Assembly (NCBI GenBank): GCA_035575035.1
Contig: DATLYH010000337.1
Location: 1 to 16,382, forward strand
Direction: 5' to 3'
Source of the DNA: DATLYH01 sp035575035
GTDB lineage: Bacteria > Planctomycetota > Planctomycetia > Gemmatales > Gemmataceae
DNA length: 16,382 nucleotides
Below the pieces are notes generated by a model, which made no database searches, was not told where the DNA came from, and saw only the letters and a program-made list of their open reading frames with translations. Position 1 is the first letter of the stretch, and each line of letters starts with the position of its first letter. A program made the position numbers and the translations under genes. Below are positions 1-8,126 of this stretch, piece after piece.

Positions 1-291
1 CTGCCCGGGCTTCTCCTGTTGGCGGAGGCGGTCGCGCAGCTTATCGTGGATGGCCTCCAGGGTGCCGTGGTGCCGCTACGGATCGAAGTAGCCCCAGACG
101 GTGCTCTTGGGCGGGAAGTCCTTGGGCAGGTAGCGCCCCGGGCAGCCCGTGCGGAGGATGTAAAAGATGGCGTCGAGCACGTCGCGGAGGTTGGTCTTCC
201 GGGGCCGGCCACCGGGGTAGACCGGGATCAGGGGTTCGATCAGCCGCCACTGCTCGTCGGTCACGTCGCTGGGATACTTATTCGTTCTCAT
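1..291 (-). pseudogene. IS5-family transposase N-terminal part, interrupted by an in-frame TAG
   Basis: Read leftwards from ATG at 291, the product has the N-terminal helical domain of IS5-type DDE transposases (DUF4096-like): DEQWRLIEPLIP, GGRPRKTNLRDVLDAIFYIL, RTGC, LPKDFPPKSTVWGYF. After residue 71 the frame hits TAG (76-78), exactly where relatives have a Trp in the segment 'YF..W...GT'. Beyond the stop the same frame continues as recognisable transposase sequence (RHHGTLEAIHDKLRDRLRQQ) to the window edge. A single TGG to TAG change explains this, so the gene is most likely dead. The catalytic DDE residues lie outside the window. Stop-codon read-through cannot be excluded but is unlikely. 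The start has only a weak ribosome binding site, as is usual for transposases. Confidence 0.8.
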
Positions 292-316
292 CCCAACGGT
301 TTAGGAAAATCCCCCT
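1..316 (-). mobile_element. IS5-type insertion sequence, 5' end only (runs off the window)
   Basis: The left edge carries the start of an insertion element: a transposase N-terminal region read leftwards from 291, preceded by a short AT-richer stretch (about 292-316) that probably contains the terminal inverted repeat. Only one end is inside the window, so the inverted repeat and target duplication cannot be paired. The element abuts a primase-like remnant beginning near 318, which suggests that it inserted into or replaced the 5' part of that gene. The outer limit of 316 is an estimate. Confidence 0.55.
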
Positions 317-317
317 T

Positions 318-746
318 ATGGAACAGACTCTCAAAGAGAAGTACGCCCCCGCTTTCCCACGGGTCGAGACGGTCCATGCGAGCCCTGGCCGCGTGGTGAC
401 GCGGGCCGAGTTGGAAGCGCGCGGGGTCGTGGCGCCTGCGGAGAGGATCGTCCCGGAGGCAGTCGGCCTTTCGCGCCGGCGTCTGGGGAGCGCCCGGGTG
501 TGGCCGAGCTATCAGCGTTGCGTGGCGAACGCGCCGCCGGCGCGCGACGGTGGCCGGCCCGACATCAGCCGGGCCGATTTCACCTTTTGCCTGCTGGCGC
601 TGGATTGGGGCTGGGGCGTCGAGGAAACCGCTGCCCGCCTGATGGAGTTAAGCAGCAAGGCTCAGGAGAACGGCGAAACCTACGCCCTCTGCACGGCGCG
701 GAATGCCGCCGCGGCGCTGGAGCGCCGCCGCGGGCTCCAGCGGTGA
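318..746 (+). pseudogene. RepB-like DNA primase, C-terminal remnant
   Basis: This 142-residue frame resembles the C-terminal part of RepB-type primases found on plasmids, prophages and integrative elements of planctomycetes. The segment KYAPAFPRVETVHASPGRV fits the region after the primase core, where relatives read like 'NRKY..PF.V'. Residues about 83-138 (SRADFTFCLLALDWGWGVEE, ETAARLMELSSKAQENGE, YALCTARNAAAALERR) fit the small helical C-terminal domain. The catalytic primase core is absent, and the frame begins right at the presumed insertion-element boundary. I therefore read it as a 5'-truncated gene. The ATG at 318 has no good ribosome binding site and may be accidental. The family call comes from remembered sequence pattern, not from a search; an unrelated hypothetical protein is the alternative. 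Confidence 0.5.
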
Positions 747-1111
747 CTCGCCCGGCCGCACAAGGGCTTACCTTCCCCACCGCACCCCGGGCGTGAGAAA
801 CCTGCCGAGGGCTTCCTGCACAGAAAATACCCGTCCCAGTCCGGCCCGGAGCCGACGTGGCGCTGGCTCTCGCCGCCAGATAAACCTGGACCGCAAGCTG
901 TCAGAGGTGAAGCCGGAGCGCCAGCAGGTCGTGCTGGTCAACCGCGACGCGGTCGATGCTGCCCGACGCGACGCCGGGGCATGCGGGCCGGACGACGTAG
1001 CCTCGGCTTGGGAGGATGAAGGAGCCTTTCAACGTCGCCCCAATGCGACGCCGGCGTTTTCCCCAAATTTTCCCCAAATCTCTGGGGAAGCCCAAAAAGT
1101 CCGAAAACAGC
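747..1111. other. Gene-free stretch between the primase remnant and tRNA-Asp
   Basis: I see no convincing gene here. One plus-strand frame stays open through most of it and runs into the tRNA, but its composition is not protein-like. A tandem direct repeat of the 11-mer TTTTCCCCAAA lies at 1057-1067 and 1068-1078, and the end of the second copy forms a small inverted repeat with TGGGGAA at 1083-1089. Given its position between a primase remnant and the 3' end of a tRNA gene, it may be eroded mobile-element DNA (for example a lost integrase), but no integrase motif is visible. Confidence 0.4.
1057..1078. repeat. Tandem direct repeat, 2 x 11 bp (TTTTCCCCAAA)
   Basis: Two exact adjacent copies of TTTTCCCCAAA lie in an otherwise GC-rich region. 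The second copy overlaps an inverted repeat (TTCCCCA 1070-1076 with TGGGGAA 1083-1089). It may be coincidental, or a leftover binding or recombination site of the mobile region. Confidence 0.6.
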
Positions 1112-1142
1112 AAGAGCCGCAAGTCCTTGACCTGCGGCTCTT
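1112..1142 (-). terminator. Terminator-like hairpin downstream of tRNA-Asp
   Basis: A perfect 10-bp stem, AAGAGCCGCA (1112-1121) pairing with TGCGGCTCTT (1133-1142), with an 11-nt loop. It begins nine bases beyond the 3' end of the minus-strand tRNA gene. In the minus direction the stem is followed by a short T-rich run (GCTGTTTTC), so it is a reasonable intrinsic terminator or 3' processing signal for the tRNA transcript. Confidence 0.6.
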
Positions 1143-1150
1143 TACTTCAG

Positions 1151-1224
<74 letters not shown>

Positions 1225-1543
1225 ACGTTTTGTCCCAAAACTTCAACTTTAACCGCACGATTTCTTTTTGCAATCCCTTCTTCCCTAACCAAGGTTAGGA
1301 CAATATAACCCCCATCCTCATCAGTAAACAGGTGACGTTTGGATCCAGAAACCAGGTTGCTTTTCCAGCCCTATTTTATCGCGCCCGCTGTCCTCGGCAA
1401 GCCCACCGCGCCGCCGCAGCAAACACCCGCCAGCTCGAAGTGAGCGAGACTCCCGCACATGGCCCCGCTGCCGCTCTTATCGGAGTTTCAAGTTCTTGGC
1501 GGCTTCTTCCTCTGGCTGTCCGTTCGCTGCGGCAGGTTCGGCC
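1225..1543. other. Intergenic region between tRNA-Asp and nfo
   Basis: No gene is supported here. The part next to the tRNA (1230-1310) is AT-richer than its surroundings and probably contains the tRNA promoter, although I cannot assign clean -35 and -10 boxes. An inverted repeat CCTAACC-AA-GGTTAGG lies at 1284-1299. The remainder is GC-rich, without protein-like reading frames. Confidence 0.5.
1284..1299. repeat. Inverted repeat CCTAACC-AA-GGTTAGG
   Basis: Perfect 7-bp arms separated by AA, lying 60 bp upstream of the tRNA-Asp gene in an AT-richer stretch. The size and symmetry resemble a dimeric repressor operator, but no cognate regulator gene is nearby. The role is unknown. Confidence 0.5.
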
Positions 1544-1572
1544 TTGGTGGATGGGCCCGGCTGCCGTACACT
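1544..1572 (+). promoter_or_regulatory. Candidate sigma70 promoter of nfo
   Basis: TTGGTG (1544-1549), a 17-bp spacer and TACACT (1567-1572), about 40 bp upstream of the nfo start. The -35 box is a weak match and the -10 is moderate. The spacing and position make it the best candidate. Confidence 0.4.
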
Positions 1573-1612
1573 ACTGCCTCTGCGTGCGCTTCATCCCCCT
1601 GAGGGTGTCCCG

Positions 1613-2467
1613 ATGCCGCTGTTCGGCGCTCACCTGTCGATCGCCGGCGGACTGCACCACGCTTTGCTGGCGGCCCGGGCTTATGGCATGGACACCGTCC
1701 AGCTGTTTACCAAAAACTCCAACCAGTGGGACGCTCGCGCGCTGACCGCGGAGGAGGTCCGCACCTTCCGCCGGACACTCCGCCAGACCGGCCTGCGGCT
1801 GCCGATGGCCCACGACTCCTACCTTATCAACCTGGCCTCGCCGGACGAGGACCTGTACCGTCGGTCGGTGGAGGCATTCCTTGTCGAGGTGCAGCGGGCG
1901 GAGCAGCTCGGCCTGCGCTACCTGGTGACTCATCCCGGCGCCCACGTCGGCAGCGGCGAGGAGGCCGGCCTGGCCCGCGTCGCCGCCGCCCTGGACGAGG
2001 TCCACCGCCGTTGTCCCGGCTACCGCGTGAAGATCCTCCTGGAAACCACCGCCGGCCAGGGCACCTGCCTGGGCCACCGCTTCGAGCACCTCGCGGCCAT
2101 CCTCGCCCGGGTGGCCGAGCCGCGCCGCCTGGGGATCTGCTTCGATACCTGCCATGTCTTCGCCGCCGGCTATGCGCTGGCCCCCGAGGCCGAGTACCAG
2201 GCCACCTTCCGCGCCTTTGATCGGGTCATTGGTTTGCGCTGGTTGCGGGTCTTCCACGTCAACGACAGCCTCAAGCCGCTGGCCAGCCGGGTGGACCGCC
2301 ATGCCCATATCGGCCGCGGCTGCCTGGGCCTGGAGCCGTTCCGGCTCCTGGTCAACGATCCCCGCTTTCAGGATCGCCCTCTGATCCTGGAGACACCCAA
2401 GGAGAAGACGGCCGACGGCGACATGGATGCCGTCAACCTCGGCGTCCTGCGCGGGCTGGCGCGCTGA
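1613..2467 (+). CDS. nfo: Deoxyribonuclease IV (apurinic/apyrimidinic endonuclease, Nfo family)
   Basis: This 284-residue protein is a complete endonuclease IV, which cuts DNA 5' of abasic sites and trims blocked 3' ends in base-excision repair. It is a TIM barrel with a trinuclear zinc site. All nine metal ligands known from E. coli Nfo can be placed: His67, His107, Glu144, Asp178, His181, His215, Asp228, His230 and Glu260. Family signatures visible are GAHLSIAGG at the N-terminus, FDTCHVFAAGY, FHVNDSLKP and HAHIGRG. The start at 1613 is chosen because the conserved MPLFGAHLS begins there and a GAGGG Shine-Dalgarno (1601-1605) sits seven bases upstream. The frame is open further upstream, but that extension is not family-like. 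It stands alone, with long intergenic regions on both sides. Confidence 0.96.
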   Translation: MPLFGAHLSIAGGLHHALLAARAYGMDTVQLFTKNSNQWDARALTAEEVRTFRRTLRQTGLRLPMAHDSYLINLASPDEDLYRRSVEAFLVEVQRAEQLGLRYLVTHPGAHVGSGEEAGLARVAAALDEVHRRCPGYRVKILLETTAGQGTCLGHRFEHLAAILARVAEPRRLGICFDTCHVFAAGYALAPEAEYQATFRAFDRVIGLRWLRVFHVNDSLKPLASRVDRHAHIGRGCLGLEPFRLLVNDPRFQDRPLILETPKEKTADGDMDAVNLGVLRGLAR

Positions 2468-2907
2468 TGCGCATCGGGCCGAATGCGCCGGATCGGCCGG
2501 CTGTCCCGCGCCGCCCTTCGACGGTTCTTCGCTGGTCCGCCCGGCGACGCCTCAAGCGGTCGGCGCGCTGGTCCGATAATTAGAACCGTTCCGCACGACC
2601 ATCCCGCCGCAGCCGCTCTCACCTTCTCCCCGCGAGGCAAGGGTGAAGGGGCGGGCGGCGGATGGCCGGGTGGCCGATTCGCACGGGGCTCCGGCAGTTA
2701 GATGTTTGCCCCGGTAACCGCTTGCCCCCGCCACGACCCCCCTGAGGCAGCCCCCGCAGCGGTTCCTTGCCACGACCCCGCCGGAGCCCCTTTTCCATTC
2801 CCGACGCCATGATCGTGATGTCCAAGCATACGGCCGGGACGGCGTACCGCGCCAGGTCCGGGTCCCGGATGGGCAGGATGGCGACGAAGCAGTCACCGAT
2901 TTTTGAT
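2468..2907. other. Intergenic region between nfo and eno
   Basis: No convincing gene. An imperfect inverted repeat of the CACCTTCTCCC...GGGTGAAGGGG type lies around 2618-2653, a kind of sequence often scattered through GC-rich genomes and possibly terminating nfo. On the minus strand about 2690-2900 keeps a frame with some protein-like character (for example DPDLARYAVPAVCLDITIM). It has no start signal, becomes low-complexity Gly/Arg, and is at best a gene fossil. Confidence 0.4.
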
Positions 2908-2936
2908 TTTCGATTGGAGAGCGGAGCAGGTATATA
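2908..2936 (+). promoter_or_regulatory. Candidate promoter of eno
   Basis: TATATA (2931-2936) stands out in GC-rich DNA. A weak -35 (TTTCGA, 2908-2913) lies 17 bp upstream, in an AT-rich block that could act as an UP-like element. The predicted transcript start is near 2943, giving a leader of about 75 nt before the eno start at 3017. Confidence 0.45.
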
Positions 2937-2938
2937 AG

Positions 2939-2978
2939 GGGACAGCGTTGCTTGTCCCGGCGGCCGGGGCGCTGTCCC
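2939..2978 (+). promoter_or_regulatory. Alternative hairpins in the eno leader
   Basis: GGGACAGCG (2939-2947) can pair perfectly with CGCTGTCCC (2970-2978), or its first six bases can pair with TGTCCC (2953-2958). The two foldings exclude each other and lie at the start of the predicted eno leader. This could be a regulatory switch, an operator, or a remnant of a dispersed palindromic repeat. The pairing is visible; the role is inference. Confidence 0.4.
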
Positions 2979-3016
2979 GATCCGTCGTCAACCCTCCCTC
3001 GACAACCGAAACTGCC

Positions 3017-4321
<1,305 letters not shown>

Positions 4322-4324
4322 ACC

Positions 4325-4341
4325 GCGCGGATTAACCGCGC
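4325..4341. terminator. Short GC hairpin between convergent eno and sulfatase genes
   Basis: GCGCGG-ATTAA-CCGCGC forms a perfect 6-bp stem four bases after the eno stop, in the 73-bp gap between the two convergent genes. There is no T-tract on either side, so terminator function is uncertain. Confidence 0.35.
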
Positions 4342-4394
4342 CCCCCGGCAGTCCTCCTGTCCGAGAGCACCATCGCCCAGGCTGCACGCAGGGC

Positions 4395-5870
4395 TCACGG
4401 CTTCTTGGCCCTCTTCCGGGGCGCGTCGGTGTTGGAGTAGGAGTTGGCCGGCCAGTTCTGCCGCACCAGCTGTTGCAACTCCTTGACGACCGCTGCGTGC
4501 CGGGGGTCATTCGCCAGGTTGGTCCACTCGTGCGGGTCGGCGTCATGATCGTACAGCTCGACCCCCTGCTTGCCGTTGTCCCATTCGGTGTAGCGCCAGC
4601 GCTCGGTCCGGACCGAGTGGCCGGGGAAGGTGCCGCGCCAGACCTGAGTGAACGCCGGCCGTTTCCACGCCGCCTTCGGATCGTCCAGCAGCGGCCGCAG
4701 ACTCGCCCCATGCAGTCCCTTGGGCGGCTCCAGGCCGGCCAGGTCGGCCAGCGTCGGGTAAAGGTCGAGCAATTCCACCGTCCGCGGCGACCCCTGCCCC
4801 TTCGTCTTTTGCCCCGGGGCGGCCACGATCAGCGGCACCCGGGCCGACTCCTCGAACAGGCTCTGCTTCATCCACAGCCCATGCTCGCCCAGGTGGTAGC
4901 CGTGATCGCTCCAGAAGACGACGATGGTTCGGTCGGCCAGCTTCAGCCGGTCGAGAGCGTCAAGCAGTTTGCCGACCTGCGCATCCACAAAGGTGATGGT
5001 GGCGTAATAGGCCCGCTTGGCCTCGCGGGCTTGATCCACCGACACGCCGAAGAGCGGGTACGGATTGGTTGAAGCGATGGCCGGCCGGAGCAGCTTCTCG
5101 CGGTGGCCGGACGGTTCCTGGGGCAGTGCGATCTTCTCCAGCGGGTAGAGGTCGAAGTACTTCTTCGGGGCGACGTAGGGGCAGTGCGGCCGGTAGAAGC
5201 CCACGGCGATAAAGAATGGCCGGTCCCGGTTCTGCTCCATCAGCTTGATCGCCTCGGCGGCTACCTTGCCGTCGGTCTGCTCCTCGTCGGTGCCGTCGGC
5301 GGCCAGGAAGCAGAGCGCGCTGCCCAGGCCCCGCTTCGGCGTGTAGTTGATGAGCTTATCCTCCTCCTCCTTGTCGCGGCCGCGGGGGTTGACCCGGTGC
5401 TGCCACGACTTGGGGTCGTCGAGCCCGTCGGTGCCGATCTGGCCGGGGTTGCCGTAGTGATAGATCTTGCCCACGCGGGCCACGTAGTAGCCGTTGTTCA
5501 GGAAGAGCTGCGGCAGGGTGACCACATCGGGCAGGGTCGATTTGCGGAAGTCGGTCTGCAAGTCAAAGATCCGCGTGGTGTCGGGCCGCAGGCCGGTCAG
5601 CAGGGAGACGCGGCTGGGACTACAGAGCGGAAACTGGCAATAGGCGCGGTCGAAGCGCGTCCCGCGCGCCGCCAGCCGGTCGATGTTCGGCGACCGAACC
5701 AGGGGATGGCCGTAGCAGCCGAGGTCGTTGTTCATGTCATCGACGGCGATGAACAGCACGTTGGGCCGCACCGGGCCCGCCGACGTTTCGGCTGCGGCGG
5801 GCACAGCCCCAACGGACACCAGGCAGAAAGCGATAAGCCACGACCAGCAGGACAGCGGTTTCGGATTCAT
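4395..5870 (-). CDS. Secreted Cys-type sulfatase, iduronate-2-sulfatase-like
   Basis: This 491-residue protein removes sulfate esters, probably from sulfated polysaccharides outside the cytoplasm or in the periplasm. Residues 1-28 form a signal peptide (hydrophobic core LIAFCLVSV, cleavage after AAA). The alkaline-phosphatase-fold sulfatase domain follows: metal-binding Asp44-Asp45 (FIAVDDMNND), the catalytic motif C83-S-P-S-R87...TG whose Cys must be oxidised to formylglycine, Lys135/His138 (GKIYHYG), His229 (YRPHCPY), Asp322-His323 (SDHGYHLGEHG) and Lys335. The pattern LPDVVTLPQLF and GKIYH is closest to the iduronate-2-sulfatase-like branch. The start at 5870 is chosen because the signal peptide begins there; the open frame upstream crosses the divergent promoter. 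Planctomycetes carry many such enzymes. The formylglycine-generating enzyme is not in the window, and the exact substrate cannot be told. Confidence 0.93.
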   Translation of the reverse strand: MNPKPLSCWSWLIAFCLVSVGAVPAAAETSAGPVRPNVLFIAVDDMNNDLGCYGHPLVRSPNIDRLAARGTRFDRAYCQFPLCSPSRVSLLTGLRPDTTRIFDLQTDFRKSTLPDVVTLPQLFLNNGYYVARVGKIYHYGNPGQIGTDGLDDPKSWQHRVNPRGRDKEEEDKLINYTPKRGLGSALCFLAADGTDEEQTDGKVAAEAIKLMEQNRDRPFFIAVGFYRPHCPYVAPKKYFDLYPLEKIALPQEPSGHREKLLRPAIASTNPYPLFGVSVDQAREAKRAYYATITFVDAQVGKLLDALDRLKLADRTIVVFWSDHGYHLGEHGLWMKQSLFEESARVPLIVAAPGQKTKGQGSPRTVELLDLYPTLADLAGLEPPKGLHGASLRPLLDDPKAAWKRPAFTQVWRGTFPGHSVRTERWRYTEWDNGKQGVELYDHDADPHEWTNLANDPRHAAVVKELQQLVRQNWPANSYSNTDAPRKRAKKP

Positions 5871-5900
5871 GGGTCCACTCAACATCTCAGAGGAACGGAA

Positions 5901-5920
5901 CCGGTCCGCCTTCGGACCGG
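5901..5920 (-). promoter_or_regulatory. Perfect 8-bp hairpin in the sulfatase leader
   Basis: CCGGTCCG (5901-5908) pairs with CGGACCGG (5913-5920) across a 4-nt loop, about 30 bases upstream of the sulfatase start. It would fold in the 5' leader and may influence stability or translation. The two-fold symmetry also allows an operator role. Confidence 0.4.
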
Positions 5921-5981
5921 GGTCCCTCTTTTCTCGCATACCGACGACCGCCGGACAAGCTTCTTCTTGCAGAGTCTGCAG

Positions 5982-6011
5982 TTGACGCCGACGCCGCGGG
6001 TCCGGTATAGT
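5982..6011 (+). promoter_or_regulatory. Sigma70 promoter of the HEAT-repeat gene
   Basis: TTGACG (5982-5987), an 18-bp spacer and TATAGT (6006-6011) match the housekeeping consensus at five of six positions in each box. The transcript would start near 6018, giving a short leader of about 37 nt with a GGGGGAGAG ribosome binding site before the ATG at 6055. Confidence 0.75.
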
Positions 6012-6054
6012 TCCCCCCTCTTTTCCGGCCCACGCCCATGCGGGGGAGAGCGCC

Positions 6055-8028
6055 ATGAGTTCGGTCCAACTCCTGTTGCTCAGTCTGGGAGTATTCCTGT
6101 CCGCCACCGATCCTCCCGGTAGCGACACAGCCCGCCTGCGCGAGATGCTCTACGACCGCCAGCAGCCGCGCGGCCAGAGCCAGGCCGCCCTGCTTCTGGT
6201 CCAGGGGCGCTCCGCCGACGCGGAAGAGATTGTCCGCCAGGGACTGAGGCAGACCGATGCCGTCGAGGTGTTCCTGGCCCTGGCAGCGGCCATCCGGCTC
6301 CAGCAGGACCCGCGCTTCGTCGAGGAACTGCTTGCTGCCCTGGCCAACGGCAAGCCGGCCGTCCGCCAGGCCGCTGCCGACACCTTGGCCGAGCTGACCG
6401 ACCCGACGGTAGTTCTGCGCCTCCAGGCCCGGGCCGAGGATAGCGGGGCTGACCTGGCGGTGCGGCAGGCGGCCCTCGCTGCCCTGGGCCGCAGCGGACG
6501 AAAGACGGCCGCCATTGTCCTGCTTGACCAACTTTCCAGCGACAACGAGCCGCTCCGCCGGGCCGCCGCCGACGCCCTGGCCGAGTTGACGGGGCAGAAC
6601 TACGGCACTGACCTCGGCCGCTGGCGCGCCTGGTGGCAGCGGCACAAGGACCTGTCCGCGGAGCAATGGCTGATCCAACGGCTCGCCTACCAGGCCAGTC
6701 ATGCCCGTCGATTGGCCGGCGAACTGGAGCGGGCCCGGGCCGAGGTCATCCGTTTGCATCAGCAACTGTATGGCCGGCTCCCTGTCGCTGACCGCCTGGC
6801 TCATGTCCAAGCACTGGTCGATCACGAAGACCCAGCCGTCCGCGCCCTGGTAGCGACCTGGAGTGTCGAGTTGTTACCGTCGGCCGACGCCCTGGGCCAG
6901 AAGGCGCTGGCCGACGTGCTGCTGCGGCTTAGCCGCGACGGCACCATCGAGGTGCAGCGCTCCGCGGTGCTCGCCTTGGGCCGGGTCAACGAGGAGCGGG
7001 CCTTCGACCGGCTCCAGCTGTTGCTACGGCAGGGCTCGCCGCCGGTGCGCGCCGCCGCCGCCCGGGCCCTGGCACAGCAGGCCCGCGGCACCAGCGCGCA
7101 GGCGCTGGCCCGGCAAAAGCAGGTGGTGCCCGCTCTGCAAAAGGCACTGGAGGACGAGGCACTGGAAGTGGTCATCGAGGCGGCCGAGAACCTTGGCACG
7201 TTGGGGGTGCCGGAGGTCGGCCCGGTGCTGACGGCGCTTCTCCGCCATCCGTCCGAGCCGGTGCGCCAGGCAGCCGCCCAGGCACTGGAGCGCGGAGCCG
7301 ACCTGAGCATCCTCGATGGCCTGCTCGCCGCTCTGGATGATCCGGCGGCCAGCGTCCGCTTCAGTCTGGTGGGGGCGCTGGGCAATGCCGTCGGCGACGG
7401 CCGGGCCCTGACCCCGCCGCAGCGCAATCGGCTGCTAGAGCGTCTGGAGGGGCTGCTGCTGCGCGATACCGACCCGGGCGTGCGCAGCCGGGCGGCCACG
7501 GTGCTGGGCCAGTGCGGCCCGCCGGCCCTGCTGGCGACCTTGTGGCGGCGCGTCCTGGCCGCCGAGGATGGCCGGGTCCAAGAGAAGGCCTGGGCCGCCA
7601 TCATCGAGATCATCACCCGCTCCGCCAGCCTGGAGCTGCTTCAGGAATGGGACCGCATCCTGACCGAGACCCGGCAAGGCCAGCGCCGCTTACAACTGTT
7701 AAGCGAGGTCCACCAGCGCTGGCAGAAACGGGAGGAGACACAGGCCCTGGCCCGGCCGGCGATGGAGAGGTTGGTGCAGGCGCAGCTGGAACACGGCAAG
7801 TGGTCGGCGGCATTTCCGCTCGTGCGCGAACTCTTGGCCCAGCCGGCCAGCGATGCCGAGACGGATCGCCGTCTCCGCTGGCTGCTGACCGTGGGCGAGC
7901 AGGCGCTGCGCGAGGGCAACCGCGCCGAGGCCCTCCGCGTCGTGCAGGAGGCCCAGGCCCATCTTCCCCACAGCAAGACCCTGGCCAGCGAGTTCGACCG
8001 CTTGGAGAAAGAGGCGAAACGCCGGTAG
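6055..8028 (+). CDS. Exported HEAT-repeat protein
   Basis: A 657-residue protein with a short hydrophobic N-terminus (residues 3-16, LLLLSLGVFL) that looks like a signal peptide, followed by alpha-solenoid HEAT repeats. Repeat units with the PxVRxxAAxALxxL pattern are seen around residues 98-115, 133-146, 164-180 and repeatedly across about 255-500. A distinctive segment at 188-240 has Trp190, Trp193 and Trp194 (GRWRAWWQRH) followed by a charged, probably coiled-coil stretch; similar W..WW segments occur inside other planctomycete HEAT proteins. The last 120 residues look like helical TPR-type hairpins. There are no catalytic motifs. It is probably a scaffold in the periplasm or envelope, partner unknown. 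The start is fixed by the Shine-Dalgarno and promoter. It diverges from the sulfatase and ends at a clear terminator. Confidence 0.85.
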   Translation: MSSVQLLLLSLGVFLSATDPPGSDTARLREMLYDRQQPRGQSQAALLLVQGRSADAEEIVRQGLRQTDAVEVFLALAAAIRLQQDPRFVEELLAALANGKPAVRQAAADTLAELTDPTVVLRLQARAEDSGADLAVRQAALAALGRSGRKTAAIVLLDQLSSDNEPLRRAAADALAELTGQNYGTDLGRWRAWWQRHKDLSAEQWLIQRLAYQASHARRLAGELERARAEVIRLHQQLYGRLPVADRLAHVQALVDHEDPAVRALVATWSVELLPSADALGQKALADVLLRLSRDGTIEVQRSAVLALGRVNEERAFDRLQLLLRQGSPPVRAAAARALAQQARGTSAQALARQKQVVPALQKALEDEALEVVIEAAENLGTLGVPEVGPVLTALLRHPSEPVRQAAAQALERGADLSILDGLLAALDDPAASVRFSLVGALGNAVGDGRALTPPQRNRLLERLEGLLLRDTDPGVRSRAATVLGQCGPPALLATLWRRVLAAEDGRVQEKAWAAIIEIITRSASLELLQEWDRILTETRQGQRRLQLLSEVHQRWQKREETQALARPAMERLVQAQLEHGKWSAAFPLVRELLAQPASDAETDRRLRWLLTVGEQALREGNRAEALRVVQEAQAHLPHSKTLASEFDRLEKEAKRR

Positions 8029-8063
8029 CTTTTTCCGACCATCGGCGAACGGACCAAAACAGA

Positions 8064-8115
8064 ACCCAGCGGCAGGAGCGAGCGAACAGAGGTCGCCCTG
8101 CCGCCGGGTCGGTTT
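8064..8115 (+). terminator. Rho-independent terminator of the HEAT-repeat gene
   Basis: ACCCAGCGGCAGG (8064-8076) pairs with CCTGCCGCCGGGT (8097-8109) with one mismatch and a 20-nt loop, followed by CGGTTTTTC. It sits 35 bases after the HEAT gene stop and 12 bases before the end of the convergent cysteine-rich gene. In the minus direction the stem is followed by CTGTTTTGG, so it may serve both genes. Confidence 0.8.
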
Positions 8116-8126
8116 TTCTCGGATGC

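Noticed and set aside
2619..2900. A possible minus-strand gene between nfo and eno
   Set aside because: Only about 40 residues look protein-like; there is no start with a ribosome binding site, and the rest is low-complexity Gly/Arg.
2903..3016. An N-terminal extension of enolase from 2903
   Set aside because: The family N-terminus begins at 3017; the extension covers the TATATA box and leader hairpins.
5103..6122. A plus-strand open frame opposite the sulfatase
   Set aside because: It overlaps the sulfatase catalytic region and the divergent promoter, and shows no recognisable domain.
5871..6128. An N-terminal extension of the sulfatase up to 6128
   Set aside because: It would place a signal peptide in the middle of the protein and cover the divergent promoter and start of the HEAT gene.
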